64,000 nucleotides of DNA from assembly GCA_037501455.1 (NCBI GenBank), contig CM074857.1, forward strand, positions 97,931,501-97,995,500, read 5' to 3'. The notes below the pieces were generated by a model. It was not told the DNA's origin. It saw only the letters and a list, made by a program, of their open reading frames with translations, and searched no databases. The translations under genes were made by a program, and so were the position numbers. Below, piece by piece: positions 33,032 through 45,828 of the stretch. Each line of letters starts with the position of its first letter. Position 1 is the stretch's first letter. Source of the stretch: Lantana camara (lineage: Eukaryota; Streptophyta; Magnoliopsida; Lamiales; Verbenaceae).

Positions 33032-34703
33032 CATACAATCTTAACTAATACAAAAGACTCGACTCAACAACAGACTCTAAAGACCGACTCAAGCCGCCTA
33101 GCTCGAACTCCGAAGCGAAACCTGCAAACTAAAAAACATTGAGGAGGGAGAGGGTCGGTCACACTGACTAAATGAGGGTCTAGCCACACACACCTACTTA
33201 TATAAGGAGAGTACAGCACATTCAAAATCATAAATGTTCATGAACCCGGGATAGTTTTTGCACACCAAAATACTTGTCCGTGATACTTTATATATAGGTG
33301 TTCCTTAACAAAAACGGAAAAAAATAAACTTAACTTATACATATCATATGTTTCATGACATAGAATATCTTAACATACCAATACAGAACTTGGCTTCTCT
33401 TATTAAAATACTCCAATTTTTATCTTAATTCCAAGTTTATCCTCGTTTCATAAACCTTAGCATTACATACATATCATATAGCTCGGCGGGTACGAGCACC
33501 AAACTCCAACCAACTCCCCATATCATAATATATCAAAACTTAAAACATAAAGCTTGCAGACTTATCATAACAGACTAATCTTCTTCGGATGATGAAAGGG
33601 TATGTACTCCCCTAACCATCCAGACAGACGAGGGTGAGCAAATGACTCAAACCCTCATATATTTCATCCCCCACTAAACCTCCTGGTGGGTTCAGAGGTG
33701 ATCCTCAGACAGATGGAGACTATGTCCAGGCCACGCCCGATGGCCCGATACCGTCCCAAGATTCCCGACCCACAGTCTCCAGGGCCCAATAGACAGACAT
33801 AACAGAGCAGAATATCATAACAAAGCATAACCTACTACTTACGTACTTATCATACGTACACACTTATACATCCCTTACCTTGCAATAGCTATGCTTGACA
33901 TAACACTTCGTGTCATTCTATATCGTATCCTTTTCTTGCATTGCTTGGCTCATAAGAAGCACGCGGTTTGAAGCATAGCTTAGTGTTGCAAAACATATCA
34001 AATCAAACTATAACAAGCGTACATAGGCTTGCACATAGCGTATCATACTTGCAAACTTATAGCGTACATAGGGCTTATCATACCACATGCATTCAAAATT
34101 GAAAAGCATTAGGGTTATAACTAATAAACCTAACCTCACCTTATACCGACGGAGTCGAAGACACAACGGTTGATTCACCTCAGAATCAACTCGGCTAACG
34201 AAACACTGCCCCGGGTGCACCTGAACAAACTGAACATAAATGCAAGACTTAGATGAACTACATAGACACACGACAATGCATGAACATACATTAGGCATAG
34301 CTCGTATGATGCATGATCCCAAATTATACAAATTTCATTGAAATGCATATATTCATATCTTAGCAATTAAAGTAATGCATAACATAAAACAATCACAAGG
34401 CACATTAGGATCATGTTTGGGGTAGGAAAGAATGAAAGGAACGAACAAAACCAAAGAAACGGGACCAAAACACAAGTCCCTCAAACCTTCCCAGCATCGT
34501 GACCGCATCTCCAAAATAACTGGAAAGTGTCGCGGCAGCGCCGCAATAATTGAGTGAAAATACCAAAGGCCATCGTGACCGTGACACAAAAACAACTACA
34601 AGGTGTCGCCCCCCGCGACCCAAAAATTGAAGGAAAATATAAATAAATAGCCTCGCGATCGTGCTAAGCACAATTTTGGTCGCAGCCATAACCGAGCTCG
34701 TAG
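33032..34703 (-). mobile_element. Gypsy solo LTR A, fragment 2 of 3
   Basis: Resumes after the copia insertion. Its order of blocks (GAGGGTCGGTCACACTGAC, GGCGGGTACGAGC, then GC-rich words) matches LTR B at 35100-35440 and the LTR at 2310. A cluster of CGTGACC/GTCGCG words lies at 34490-34700. It ends at the CGTAG duplication where LTR B is inserted. Confidence 0.78.
34490..34700. repeat. CGTGACCG/GTCGCGGC palindromic cluster in LTR A
   Basis: Words such as ATCGTGACCG, GTCGCGGCAGCGCCGC and CCTCGCGATCG recur. The cluster continues across the LTR B insertion at 41247-41290. Confidence 0.5.
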
Positions 34704-36187
34704 TGTATTACCCCGAACAATGGGCACCACATTCCCCGCACTAGAGCCCGACACGTGTGACGAAATGGAGAATCCGCAAATGCGCCAAACAATAGCAAAC
34801 GGGAGACAAAGAAAAACTCTCCTAAGCTAGGCGGTCTAGACCCTCAATCAAAGTGCGCATCAAATCAAATAATAGCGGAAGCGTTTAAAGATATCATAGT
34901 ATAGCATGCTAACAATTATCATACCAAGTCAATAACTAGCATAATAATTCATATACATATTCACAAACTCATCCCGGGCCAAAAGATCTAAGTATCTAAT
35001 CCGGATCAAAGTCTAACAAGTGTATCATAATCATAATAGATATCCAAAAGTTAATAAATATATAAAGTAGTAAATCTACTATGGTGCATGAAGACTCAAG
35101 CTACACCACAAGTACGACACTAAGACAGACTTGACGCCTAGCTCAAACCACTGACTGTACTTGCAACTCAAAACAAAGGGGGAAAAGAGAAACTACAGTG
35201 AGGGTCAGTCCTAAAGACTAGTGAGGGGGACTAACACATGCACCAAAATTCATAAAGATCCTTGAACCAAGGATAGTTTTTGGAAGCTAAAACGTTTCAC
35301 CTGATGATAGATATATATACTTAAAAGAAAGGATAGGGCCGAGGGCTAAAATAACTAATTTTAAATAGTTAAGAATCCATTCTCGTTTCATAGATTCGAA
35401 CAAAGTCACACTAACTAGGCGAGTACGAGTTCTCCTTCAAAACTCTTCATATTCAAAGTCATATTTATAGTCAAAAACAAAATTCATAAACCATCTTTAC
35501 ACCGGGTGATAGAAGGGTTGCAAGCCCTAACTATCGGTCAAAGTCATATGAGACAAGGTTTAATTACCTCCTTGCACCTTCGGCGGGGTTACCACCGGCT
35601 CAAGAGAATCACCCTTCCTCAACCTCCTAAGGTTAGGTGAAACTCTCAAAGAAAAGTGCTGATGGGAGAGCTCGGCGATATCAAGGTTGTCCCGAGATAC
35701 CATACCACTCTCCAGGGCAAGATTCAAAGTCAAATTCAAATTCAAATTCCGAAGAAACTTTTCTTTCAAAGCCAAATCACGCTATATACTCAGACGTATC
35801 AAAGCTTTTCAAATCAAATGAAAATATAGCTTACATACGTATAAAAGCATTTTAAAGTCTTATAACAAATAAGACAAGCCCTCAAAGTACATATCATATA
35901 CATATCTATCATATCATATACATAAGTCGCATGTGGGCTCAAAATACGTAGGGTTGTAGGTCATAGTAACTAAAAGAACAAGACCTCACATTCGAACGTA
36001 GTAGAGAACAAAAGGGGATCAAACAGATGCCTATGAAACCACCTCGTCACCAATGGGATGATCCTCTAAACAAAACAAACAACAAAAGACACTCTTAGAC
36101 TCAATATGAACCAATTAGATGCTCGGCAAATGCATATGAATGCATGTGATGTGAATGAAATGAAATAATATGGCACTTAGGTTACAT
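34704..36187 (-). mobile_element. Gypsy solo LTR B, fragment 1 of 2
   Basis: Begins TGTATTACCCCGAACAATGGG, a diverged form of the LTR end. LTR B runs to 41241 with a perfect duplication CGTAG at 34699-34703 and 41242-41246 and no internal region. The hAT transposon splits it. Without that insert it is about 3.0 kb. Confidence 0.85.
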
Positions 36188-36220
36188 TAGGCCCGTAAAT
36201 GGGTAGGCATTATCCAAGCC
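36188..36220. repeat. hAT left terminal inverted repeat
   Basis: Matches the complement of 39647-39679 with few mismatches, sharing GTAAATGGG and AGGCATTATCCA. Confidence 0.9.
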
Positions 36221-36799
36221 TCGGCCCAGATCCAATATTTGCCCATCATTCAATGTTAGGCCCAGGCCCTGCCCAGATCCATATAAGCCCCACTGGGTCT
36301 GGAGAAATGGTTAAAAGTCATGCCCATTTATATGGGCCTGGGGCTGGGTCCGGCCTAGTCCTTTTTTTGTCCCTTTTTTTTTTGTTTTTTAAATCTAAGC
36401 AAAATTGAACACAAAAACTTTCCTATAAGTATTTTAATATACATGATTTGATCCTATAAAATACAACAATATTTTTAATAAAGAAAAACAAACAAAACTT
36501 GATTATATTAATTTCTTAACAATATTACATTTAATCAGTAAATTGGCATGAGAGTTTATTATTAGCATGTTATATATAATAGAACAACCAACAATAGTTC
36601 ACAAAAACCGCACTTCTGAAACAATAGAGCTCATCCTCAATCCAGCTATCCCGTTATATTTAAATTTATTAAGAGCTCATCCTCAATCCAGCTAACCTGA
36701 TAAAATAAAAAATAATTAATTAAGAATAATATAAAAATTAACATAAAAATTAAAATAAAAATGAAGTAACTTTATTTACGATATATTAAAAGAAGAATT

Positions 36800-38684
36800 T
36801 CATATCCAATCATCCGTTACTATCAACGCCTGCACAACATCCGTGCCCAAGCAAGATCTTGATGGATTAATTGTTCATCCTCCAACACTAAATGTCGTCT
36901 CCGACGCAACTGTAGTTGCTGGAACTGCTAAAATATCATGTGCTATCTTGGATAATATTGGTAGCCGTGGACTATTTGTTTTCCACCAATCCAAGATATT
37001 AAATTCATCCGTTACTTGGGAATTTAGGCTCTTCTAAATATTTCGACTTTTCGTTCACCGGAGCATGTAATGCATCACACCACTGATCAAAATCACGCAA
37101 AGAAGAGCGCGTTGATATACTAGAACTGCTTGTCTCAGTAGATATGTGCGTCGTCACAGGAACGAAACTTCCTCCATACTCAATAAATAATTTATCCAAA
37201 CTCCCTCGGACCCTATAAATATATGATTGAGCGCCTTCTGAACCATAGATCTTTGTATAAAAATACTCAACTAATTGTATTTTAAATCTAGGGTCAAATA
37301 CAACAGCAACTCCCAAGACTATACAACACTCATCCCAATATTTGTCAAAATTTTCCTTCATAGGTCCACACATCTCTCTAATGAAGTCATGTTCACCGTT
37401 CATCCACTCACTCAACCTCAGTTGAATCTCACAAACGTCCGGGAAGAAAACATTAGACGTAGGAAAGTTCTGACCGCTAAAATGACGAGTAGCTTCAAAA
37501 AAGATTTCCAAACACCCATGCACAACCTTAGCTACTTCCCATTCTGACTCTGATGGATTGGAACGATAGTTTTTATCTATTCGCTCCAAACGACAAAATG
37601 CTTCCTTCAATGGTAAATAAGTTTTAAGCAATTTATTGGTTGAGTTCCACCTATTAGGAATATCCATGGCAACTTCTCTCGCACCCTTTATATTGCATTG
37701 AACTATTGCACTTTCAAACTTTGCAGCAGGGGACTTATTCAAATATCTAACAATTTCACGAATTTTCTCAATCAGGCCCCTAATTCTATTCAATCCATCT
37801 TGCACAATCAAGTTTAAAATGTGAGCACTACACCTCACATGCAACCAATCTCCATCAAACCCAATTAATGATTCACTAAGAAGCCAATCCTTAAACAATC
37901 TAATCATAACATCGTTAGCAGTCGCATTATCAACAACAATGGCGAATAATTTTTTTTTCAAACCCCAATCCAGTATTGTATCTTTCATAAAGTTAAACAA
38001 TGCACGACCATCATGAGGATAAGGAAAATTCTTAAATACAAGAATCTTTTTGTGTAATTGCCAATCATCATCAATATAATGGCAAGTCAAGCAATTGTAT
38101 GTAACTTTTGAATGCTTCTCGGTCCAAATATCAGTAGTCACAGACACTTTGCATTTAAGCCCATTTATCAATTTAAATATGTCACCTTTTTTCTCTTCGT
38201 GTATCTGAACGACGTCATCTCGAATAGTGTTTCTACAAGAAAGCTTGAAATCCGGATTCAGATCATCTAAAAACTTCTCAAAGTACTCATGCTCAACCAT
38301 ATTGAATGAATACTTGTGTTTTATGGTTGTAATTGCCCAGTCATTTCTGCTCTTCGTTTTATCAAATTTAAATTCGCTCCTAGGGCTACTTTCGGTTCTA
38401 CTATCCAACTTGAAATGTGGGCATGTCTTTTGTAGGTGTTTTAACAAATAAGCTGTACCTGAAGAAGCTCGATCAGCAAGTAACTTTAAACAATGATTAC
38501 ACTTAGCATACGTACTACCATCTACACCTTGAACAATTGTAAAGTGGTCCCATGCCTTCGATGTTTTTCTTTTTCTATCTCTAGAAGGTCTAGATGCATT
38601 ACTTACCTCATCATTGCTCCCGCCATCACCATGATCACTAGCAGAAGCTATCAACTGACTCAATTCATTATGTGATGTCGACAT
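36800..38684 (-). pseudogene. hAT transposase, frameshifted near its C-terminus
   Basis: The likely start is ATG 38684 (MSTSHNELSQLIASASDHGD); an upstream in-frame ATG at 38732 is less typical. A BED zinc finger follows (SKAWDHF, then CNHC and HLQKTC). The catalytic core has TTDIWTEKHS and IVVDNATANDVMI with its acidic residues, then the CSAHILNLIV (C-x2-H) and RWNST motifs common to plant hAT transposases. The first frame stops at 37005-37007. The hAT dimerisation domain continues in another frame (FNILDWWKTNSPRLP, VPATTVASETTFSVGG) and is then hit by a TGA where Arg is usual, before ending near 36800 with ALIVTDDW. A whole enzyme would bind the element ends and cut and paste it in the nucleus; this copy is defective. 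Confidence 0.92.
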
Positions 38685-39646
38685 TCTGGAAACTACAATA
38701 TGGAAAATTTCAATAGCATTAGCAAAATACATTACAAATGGAAAACAATCATTAGAAAATCAAAGTCCTACAATCTTGCCATTGTTGCAACAATTAAGAA
38801 ACATATAGCCACCTGTTTCAATATTTCTGATAGTAAGTTGAAAATACTAACCAACATTTGCTTCACACTATCCAGAAACAACATTAGCAACAAGTTCACT
38901 AAATGTACGACTCAAACAGATAATTAATAACTTCTTGGAGCTTATAAAAATGGAAAAATAAACTCGTACAAACTTTATCAAAATATTCTATAAAAATAAC
39001 AAGAAAATCGAAACTGACTCCAACGTGAAATTATCTAGCTGTGTTGAGGTAATCTTGGCTTCAACCTTTTCATCACATTTGTTAACTTCTCAGCATCAAG
39101 GAAGTGAATAAATATTACGAGCCCATTTAAGGAGTCAAATACACAAAAATAACAATATCTTCAAAACCCATTAATTTTTTTTCATGGAAATCAATACCCA
39201 TTAACAAAACTCAGCGACCTAACACAAAATTGAAACAAAATCCTACGGATAAAACATCAAAGTGTTCATATGGCATACCTAGGTTGAATCTGCAATTTTG
39301 AGCTTCAATGCGGGATGAGCGAGAGGGGAGCTAGAGCGGAGTTAATCGTCACGAAGAATCGTAGGTGAGTGTCGTTAGAGAGATAAGAATCGCTGATTGT
39401 GAAGATTAGTCTCTGTGAGAGACGTGAGGAAATCACTGATTGAGTGATTGGGAAGGAAATCGATTTGATTTTGTGTAATTAGGGTTATTGAATATGGGTA
39501 GGATATGGGCATGGGTAACTGGATATTATTCGGGTCTATATCCATATTCATACCCATTAAAAATTAAAATGGGTCTGGTTCTGGGCCTGGGTCTGGATCT
39601 GATTCTTGGGTCTGGGCCTGGGCATTATGAAGATTTATTGGGCCTG

Positions 39647-39679
39647 GGCCTGGATAATGCCTGCCCATTTACAGGCCTA
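39647..39679. repeat. hAT right terminal inverted repeat
   Basis: Inverse of the left repeat, ending ACAGGCCTA at 39671-39679, directly followed by the 8-bp duplication. Confidence 0.9.
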
Positions 39680-41241
39680 GGTTATATAAGATCATAGTTA
39701 GCATATGAGCATCGAAGTCACATCATAAATTCACAAGGGGCATAACATATGATATAACGAGTTAGCAAAGCATACGAATCGTAAACAAAGCGAGAAAAAT
39801 CAAACAAAGCTCAAATAAAGTAAGAAAAGATTACACAAAGCACCAAACAACATCGCAGTCACAACAAAATCCGGCAAGGGAGCGACGTAAGATCAGAAAC
39901 CTCTTGACCTCCCGTCGCGGCCATGATGCAAAGCGTCGTGGGCATGACGTAAAGTCAGTAGCCTCCCCTGCATACATGTCACGACCATGCCATAAATCGT
40001 CACGACTGTGACTCTACATCAGTAGCATTTCTGCATCGACCTCGAGGTCGTGATCGAGTTGCTCACCTTACGGTCGGGCTACGACCCCAGTCCAGCAGCC
40101 AAAAAAAATAAGGCAAAAACAGAGCAGGCTGGGAAAGGAAGAAGGGGCTACAAAACAACTCAAAATCAAGCAAGGAACAAGTGCAAATTAAGCCATCAAA
40201 GCAAGCATACGTGAGAGCAACAAAATGGAAGCTTAGAGTTCATTTTACATTAATCTTAAAGTTCATGAAATGCAAAGTTCATTAATGGTGATTCATTAAA
40301 TGCTCAACTACCAAGTAATGCAAGCTCATAAATGAGTAAAAGAAGCACAAAGGAACATCCCACAACTCTTAGATCATCAAAAGATATAAGGATGAACTCA
40401 TACCCAACAAATTCTCACAAACCCTTACTATTCATACATATCTTCATAGAATACTCAAACCTAGGTGAAAATCTAAGAATCATGGCTTAAAAGAATCACC
40501 AAGGAGTGAAGAACACAAAAATATACTTAACTTTTGGATTGGATGAAGAATGGAGATGTTATGAGCTCAAAAGTGTAAAGGTATGAATAGTTCTCTTCCT
40601 TCTCTTCTTTCTTGCTTTTGAACTTCACTTTTTCCTTTATTTCTTGGTGTGACCGAATGAGAGGGGTAGGGAGATAGTAGAGGGTTTTGTGTCTTGCACA
40701 TAGGTCAAAGTTGGGGTAAAAAAAGAGTTAAATCGGGTCAAATATGGTCAAGATGGTCAAAGGTGGCTATATTGGTACATGGTGCTCGGTTCAGTGAAAT
40801 TTCAGAGGTTCAAACTAGCTTAGAAAGTTATGAGGCTTATTCCATTGGATCCGAATCGTTGATACAAGTCCAACGATGGTGAATTCCCGAGCTCAAGTTA
40901 TGCCGCCGGGAACCCAAGGTGCGCTAAAAGCTCTTTAGACCCTTAAGTCCCGTTTTAACAAAAACGGTCGAAGACCTCAACAAACGAACCCAAAATGTAC
41001 AAAGAGCAAATAAACACATTCATAACTCATATATCTCATGCATATCAAGTTTTCACAAATATCAAAATCAAATTCAAAATCAAACGGATCAAATTCGAAG
41101 TCATAAAAGCAAAAACGCATATATTCAAGATAACATATAAATATCATAATCAACATCTAATTACATAATTGAATAATTTAAATACGCAAATAGCACACTC
41201 GTGACGTCTTACCTGTATGTTCGAACGGACGGGGCGTCACA
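39680..41241 (-). mobile_element. Gypsy solo LTR B, fragment 2 of 2 (5' end)
   Basis: Continuation after the hAT insert. It ends GGGGCGTCACA at 41241, the complement of a TGTGACGCCCC start. A TGACGTCT motif lies at 41202-41209. A GC-rich cluster of TCGTGAC/GTCACGA words lies at 39891-40098. Confidence 0.85.
39891..40098. repeat. GTCACGAC/GTCGTGGC palindromic cluster in LTR B
   Basis: Repeated words include GTCGCGGCCATGATGC, GTCGTGGGCATGACG, GTCACGACCATG, GTCACGACTGTGAC and CGACCTCGAGGTCG. It is about 1.15-1.35 kb from the LTR 5' end. Confidence 0.6.
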
Positions 41242-42072
41242 CGTAGAAGAGCAGCCATGGCGACTGAGCTCGCGGGGAGGTTTCCAACCTCCCAAAATCT
41301 GACCCACACCCCCACAAAACGTCCCAAAATTAACATATAGCAACAAATAACACATGTAGAACACATTAGAGCACAAATTGGACTCCGAAACGAGCTCGAA
41401 CACCCTAAAAACCGAAATCTTCACTATTCACCCAAAACCCCAAATACACATATATATATAAAATCACAACACGAAAGGCACATAGAATCGAAACACATAA
41501 CGAGGGGAATACATTGCTTACCTTGGATCGCTGATCAGACGGACGAAGTCGGGGTTCTTGAGCTCAAAGGGTTTGGGGTTGGGGTTTCTCCTCCTTCTTC
41601 CTTCTCTCTTGTTACACATTGAAAATGGGAGAAGAAAATAGGGAAATCTCCCCTTTTGGGGCTGAAAAATAAGTCAGCTAATGCGGGTCAAGTCAAACGG
41701 TATCCGGTCCGTTCGGATCGGATTCTAAAATATAAGAGGTTCTAAATGGGCTTAAAAATAAGCGAGGCTAGTTTCATCAGATCCGAATGGTCGAAACGAA
41801 TCCAATGGTGAAGTCGGAATTCGAATCCGAATTCTCGAGCTCAAGATAGCCAAAAAGGCCCCAAAATACTCTAATTACAATTAGGTCCCTAAACTTTCAA
41901 GTATTGGACAATTGAGACCAAACATAATTTAATTAAATTATAATGCGCACATAACTTGAAATTAAATATAAATTGTTACGTAGGGCATGCACCGACATAT
42001 AAATCACGAAAATACAGAATTAAACTCTCTCGTGATGCCGTACCTAAATTTCCGAAGAGATGGGGCATCACA
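41242..42072 (-). mobile_element. Gypsy solo LTR A, fragment 3 of 3 (5' end)
   Basis: Starts with the CGTAG copy and ends GGGGCATCACA at 42072, the complement of TGTGATGCCCC. It is followed by GTTGA, the partner of GTCGA at 22608. Confidence 0.82.
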
Positions 42073-42418
42073 GTTGATGCGTACATAATACACAACTACA
42101 CAAGGGTGCTCGTTAGTAGAACAAGTTCACTGAGGTGTCCCACGTGAGAACATTCCTAATTGGAAAATGATGTTTCCAGAAACCTCTAGATTAAGAAATA
42201 TCTCACAGGTTAATAACGTGATTAATAATCCTTAGACTTGAGATTCTGTAGTATCTCATATGAGCTAATTCTATAATCTTTGATATGGACTCAAAAGGAT
42301 GTCGCCGTTAGATAGCTGAGTTTTGATTTATTTTGGGATTGCATAAGTGGCATATGTAGAATTAGTAGAATCAATAAAGGACCTACACTTGCTATGAGCA
42401 AAATGATCTCTTACTAAT
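42073..42418 (+). mobile_element. Copia LTR C, fragment 2 of 3
   Basis: Resumes with TTGATGCGTACATAATACAC and the GAGGTGTCCCACGTGAGAA block that matches the complement of other copia LTRs. Interrupted again at 42418. Confidence 0.75.
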
Positions 42419-44193
42419 TGTGATGCCCCGTCCGTTCGGCCATATAGGTATGACGTCACAAGTGAGTTGTATGCGCAATTAAATTATTTATTTATGCTTT
42501 AATATGTTAATCCATGAATTATATGTGAATATGATTGTTAAATTCAAGAACTTTGATTTTAGTACATGAACTTTTCCCTATATGTTTCTTTGACTTCTTA
42601 TGATCCGTTTGACTCCGAACTCGTTTCTGAACTTTGAGAATATGTGGTATACATGAAATATATGAGTTATGAACTTGTTTATATGCTTATTATACGTTTT
42701 TAAACTTGTTAGACGTGGTCTTGGACCATTTTGGTGAAATTGGGAATTAAGGGCCTCAAGAGCGTTTAGGACACCTTAGGTTCCGGTCGGTATAACTTGA
42801 GCTCGGGAATTCGAATTTGAATTTCAACACCGTGGACTCATTTTGACAATTCAGATCCAACGAGATAAGCCTCACAATTTTTTAAGTCCATTTGAATCTC
42901 CGAAACTTTAGTGAACCGGACCGGAGGTACCGGACCCCTAACCTACCCGTTTCTGCTCCTATTTGACCCATTTTGACTTGCTCGACCTATTTTGACCCCT
43001 TTTTCAACCAAAATATCTCTCACGCTCTCATTTTCTCCCTCTCATTCGAACCTCACATGTCTAGGGCAAGCAAGAGAGGAGAATAAGGAAGCAAACAAGA
43101 CATCTCTCAACATTTTGAACCCTTTTGAGCTCAAGAGAATTTCAAACTCAACCATCTCTTGAAGGTAAGTTAATTTTTGGATTCTCCACTTTCTTTTGTA
43201 TTTTTTAATCTATGTAAAACTTTTTTTAATCCATGGAAGCATGATATATGAAGAAGATGATGAATAGTTATGGGTTTTATGAAAATGTGAGAAACTTGAT
43301 GATCCTTGCTCCATTTCTTGATCTAAGACTTGCTATATGTTCCTTGAAGTTTCCTTGTTGCATTTCTTGAATTGTATTTGATCAAGAGTGTGTGTGGAGA
43401 TCCACCATTGTTGTTCCTTGAATTATATGTGTGGAAGATGCATTAAATTGATCATTTCTTGGACTCAATCTTGCTTCCATGTTCTTGTGTGTTGTTGTGA
43501 CTGAGTTAGGTGGAGTTTTAGCATGTTTTCATCTTGTTTTTGGCCTGGAACGATCTGAACACATCCTGCCTTATTGTTGCTTGAATTGCTGTTGTACCTT
43601 GGTGGAATTTATAGCTGCAACAGCCTGGGAATGAAGGTGAACAAGGCAGTCACCACCGCGTAGAGTACCAAGTGAGGAGAAAGCCACGCAAAATTTGGAG
43701 CTGAATTTCTGTGTAGCCCCTCACTCAGTCAGTGTGGCTAACCCTCTCCCTCCCCAACGTTTTTAGTTTACAGGTTTTGCTTCAGAGTTAAGCTAGGTGG
43801 CGTGAGTCATGTTTTGAAGTCGGTCTGTCTTGTAAAATCTTTTGGTTTTGTTCGAGTCTGTTGCATTTCATATGAATTCAATACGTTGTATAATTATAGA
43901 CGAATGTATGTATGTTACTTTGGTTATGATATGAATTCGGGACAGACTTCTAGTGATAGTTTGAACCCGTTACCCATTCTTGTATGAATTATTTTTGTTG
44001 TATGTTTTGCTTCCGCTTGTGCACTTGCTTTTGAGGTTTTGACTTTGATTCAAGGTCTAAGTTCCGCCTAGCTTAGGTGTGATTTTATTTGTCTCATGTT
44101 CGCTATGGTTTGGCTCATGAACGGACTTACCATTTTGTTACTCGTGTTGGGCCATAGTGCGGGGGATGTGGTGCCTTCCCTCATGGTGCTACA
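42419..44193 (+). mobile_element. Gypsy solo LTR, plus strand
   Basis: 1775 bp, TGTGATGCCCCGTCC to ATGGTGCTACA, flanked by CTAAT (42414-42418) and CTGAT (44194-44198), a duplication with one mismatch. A TGACGTCA palindrome lies at 42451-42458. It is shorter than the other gypsy LTRs here and has no clear palindrome cluster. Confidence 0.85.
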
Positions 44194-45420
44194 CTGATTA
44201 AGTTGTTTGTAATCCATTAATAAAATCCTTGTCTAGGGTGGAAAAGATCAAAACATCAAAAAAATGGGGTTTTCATGGATTGAGATCTAAATGGATATGA
44301 AACGAACTTAACTTTAACGATTAAGATTATTAAGGCTCTAAGATTATTCTCATGCCTTAGATCTTCGTTGAGGGATAGGATGGTAGGAGGATCGTATCTC
44401 ACTAATTGTCATTGACTGAAAGGTTCTTCTATTCATTTCGTTATTTGGTTAGGGGTCACACACCCACTGCTAGATTACGGTAGTGTGATATGTGAACTAA
44501 TTAATTGAATAAGCGTATTAATTTATTAGTGTCACTGATATTTGAATAATGAACCTAGAGGGTCACACACAAATGACAAGTCACGAGGGTTTTAGTAGGA
44601 GGTTAATCGGATTAACTAAAATGATCAAAATGGTTGACCTATGGGGCCACACGTGTATGGGCCCCATGTCACTGAGTGACGCGTGTCTTGTTAGCCACAC
44701 ATGTGAAAACATTGTTAATTAAATTATGTTTAATTAATTTTGGGTTTTTAATTAATTAGGAATTAATTGTTAGGCCCAATTCAAAATAATTAACCCAATA
44801 AATATTTAATTAAGAATTAAGATATTTATTCAAATAGAAATTTAATCTCGTGTTAGATGAGGTTGAGTAGTTAAACTCCTAAAGGGTTTAGGAAAAAGAT
44901 TTATTGATATGTCTTTTAAATAAGATAAGATATTATTTTAAATAAAAGATATAATTTAATTAGTAAATTATTGAGTAAGAAATCAAAACCTACAAGGCTT
45001 AAGAAAGTCCTATGTGGTTCGAACCATATACCTATAAATATAAGGGTTCGGGCTTCTTTGAGGGTTTAGACCAACGTTCTTGAAGCGATAATTATTTTGA
45101 TAAATCAAAAGAAAAATTTTCACATCAAACATCCTAGCCAAAACATAAGTCACAGAACTAGGATTCTCAATACTTTGGTCGTGATCTAGGACTGGCATGG
45201 ATACGCTTTAGAGGATTCCTACTTTGAACTCTCAAGAAGAACCGTTCGAGGGACAATCTAATTGAAGAGTGTTTAATAGGCGAAATCAAATATTACAAGA
45301 AAGATTCAATTAACCGTAAGTTTCTTAAATCTTTCTAAAAATTTTAAAACGAACAATACAAGCAAACAATCCCTTTTGGAAAAACTTTTAATTTTCTGCT
45401 ACTTTTACTCTGTGTTTGTA
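44194..45420 (+). mobile_element. Copia LTR C, fragment 3 of 3
   Basis: Continues the copia LTR (GGGGTCACACACCCACTGC near 44452, CTAGAGGGTCACACAC near 44556). It reaches nearly the LTR end, TTTTCTGCTACTTTTACTCTG, before LTR E begins at 45421. Confidence 0.72.
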
Positions 45421-45793
45421 TGACACCCCGTGCTTTCAAGACTAATCAGGTATGACGTCACGAATGAGGTTAGGCCGAGTGTTAAGTGTTTTATTTATTT
45501 AATTAAGTGATTTAAGTGTTTTATGTGTTTAATTATTTATTGTGTGTTTTAATTGCAATAAAGTGATGTACGTGTTTAATTGATTATTTGGATTCAATTG
45601 CAATATCACATACAAACACGCATATTCCTTTTCCCGAGCCTAGCCATTTTACTCCTCATAAATTCCCGAACTCGTTGCCTATCTATTTATTTAACTTGGG
45701 AACCTATTTCTTTCCTAACCATATTTCAAATTTGAACCGAAACCACACGAAAATATTACAACACCAAATATTTAACTGCGGACTCCGCATACC

Positions 45794-45796
<3 letters not shown>

Positions 45797-45825
<29 letters not shown>
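45797..45825. repeat. (TC)n microsatellite
   Basis: An uninterrupted TC run of about 14 units in LTR E. It makes spurious reading frames on both strands. Confidence 0.95.

Positions 45826-45828
<3 letters not shown>

Larger units (their letters stand above)
36188..39679 (-). mobile_element. hAT (Ac-like) DNA transposon
   Basis: A 3492-bp element with terminal inverted repeats of about 33 bp (TAGGCCCGTAAATGGGTAGG at the left; TAGGCCTGTAAATGGGCAGG as the complement of the right end). The 8-bp target duplication is GGTTACAT (36180-36187) and GGTTATAT (39680-39687), one mismatch. It encodes a minus-strand transposase with BED finger and RNase-H-like core. Subterminal regions (36225-36360 and 39555-39655) repeat GGGTCTGG and GGGCCTGG, likely transposase-binding motifs. 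It is inserted in gypsy solo LTR B. Confidence 0.93.
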
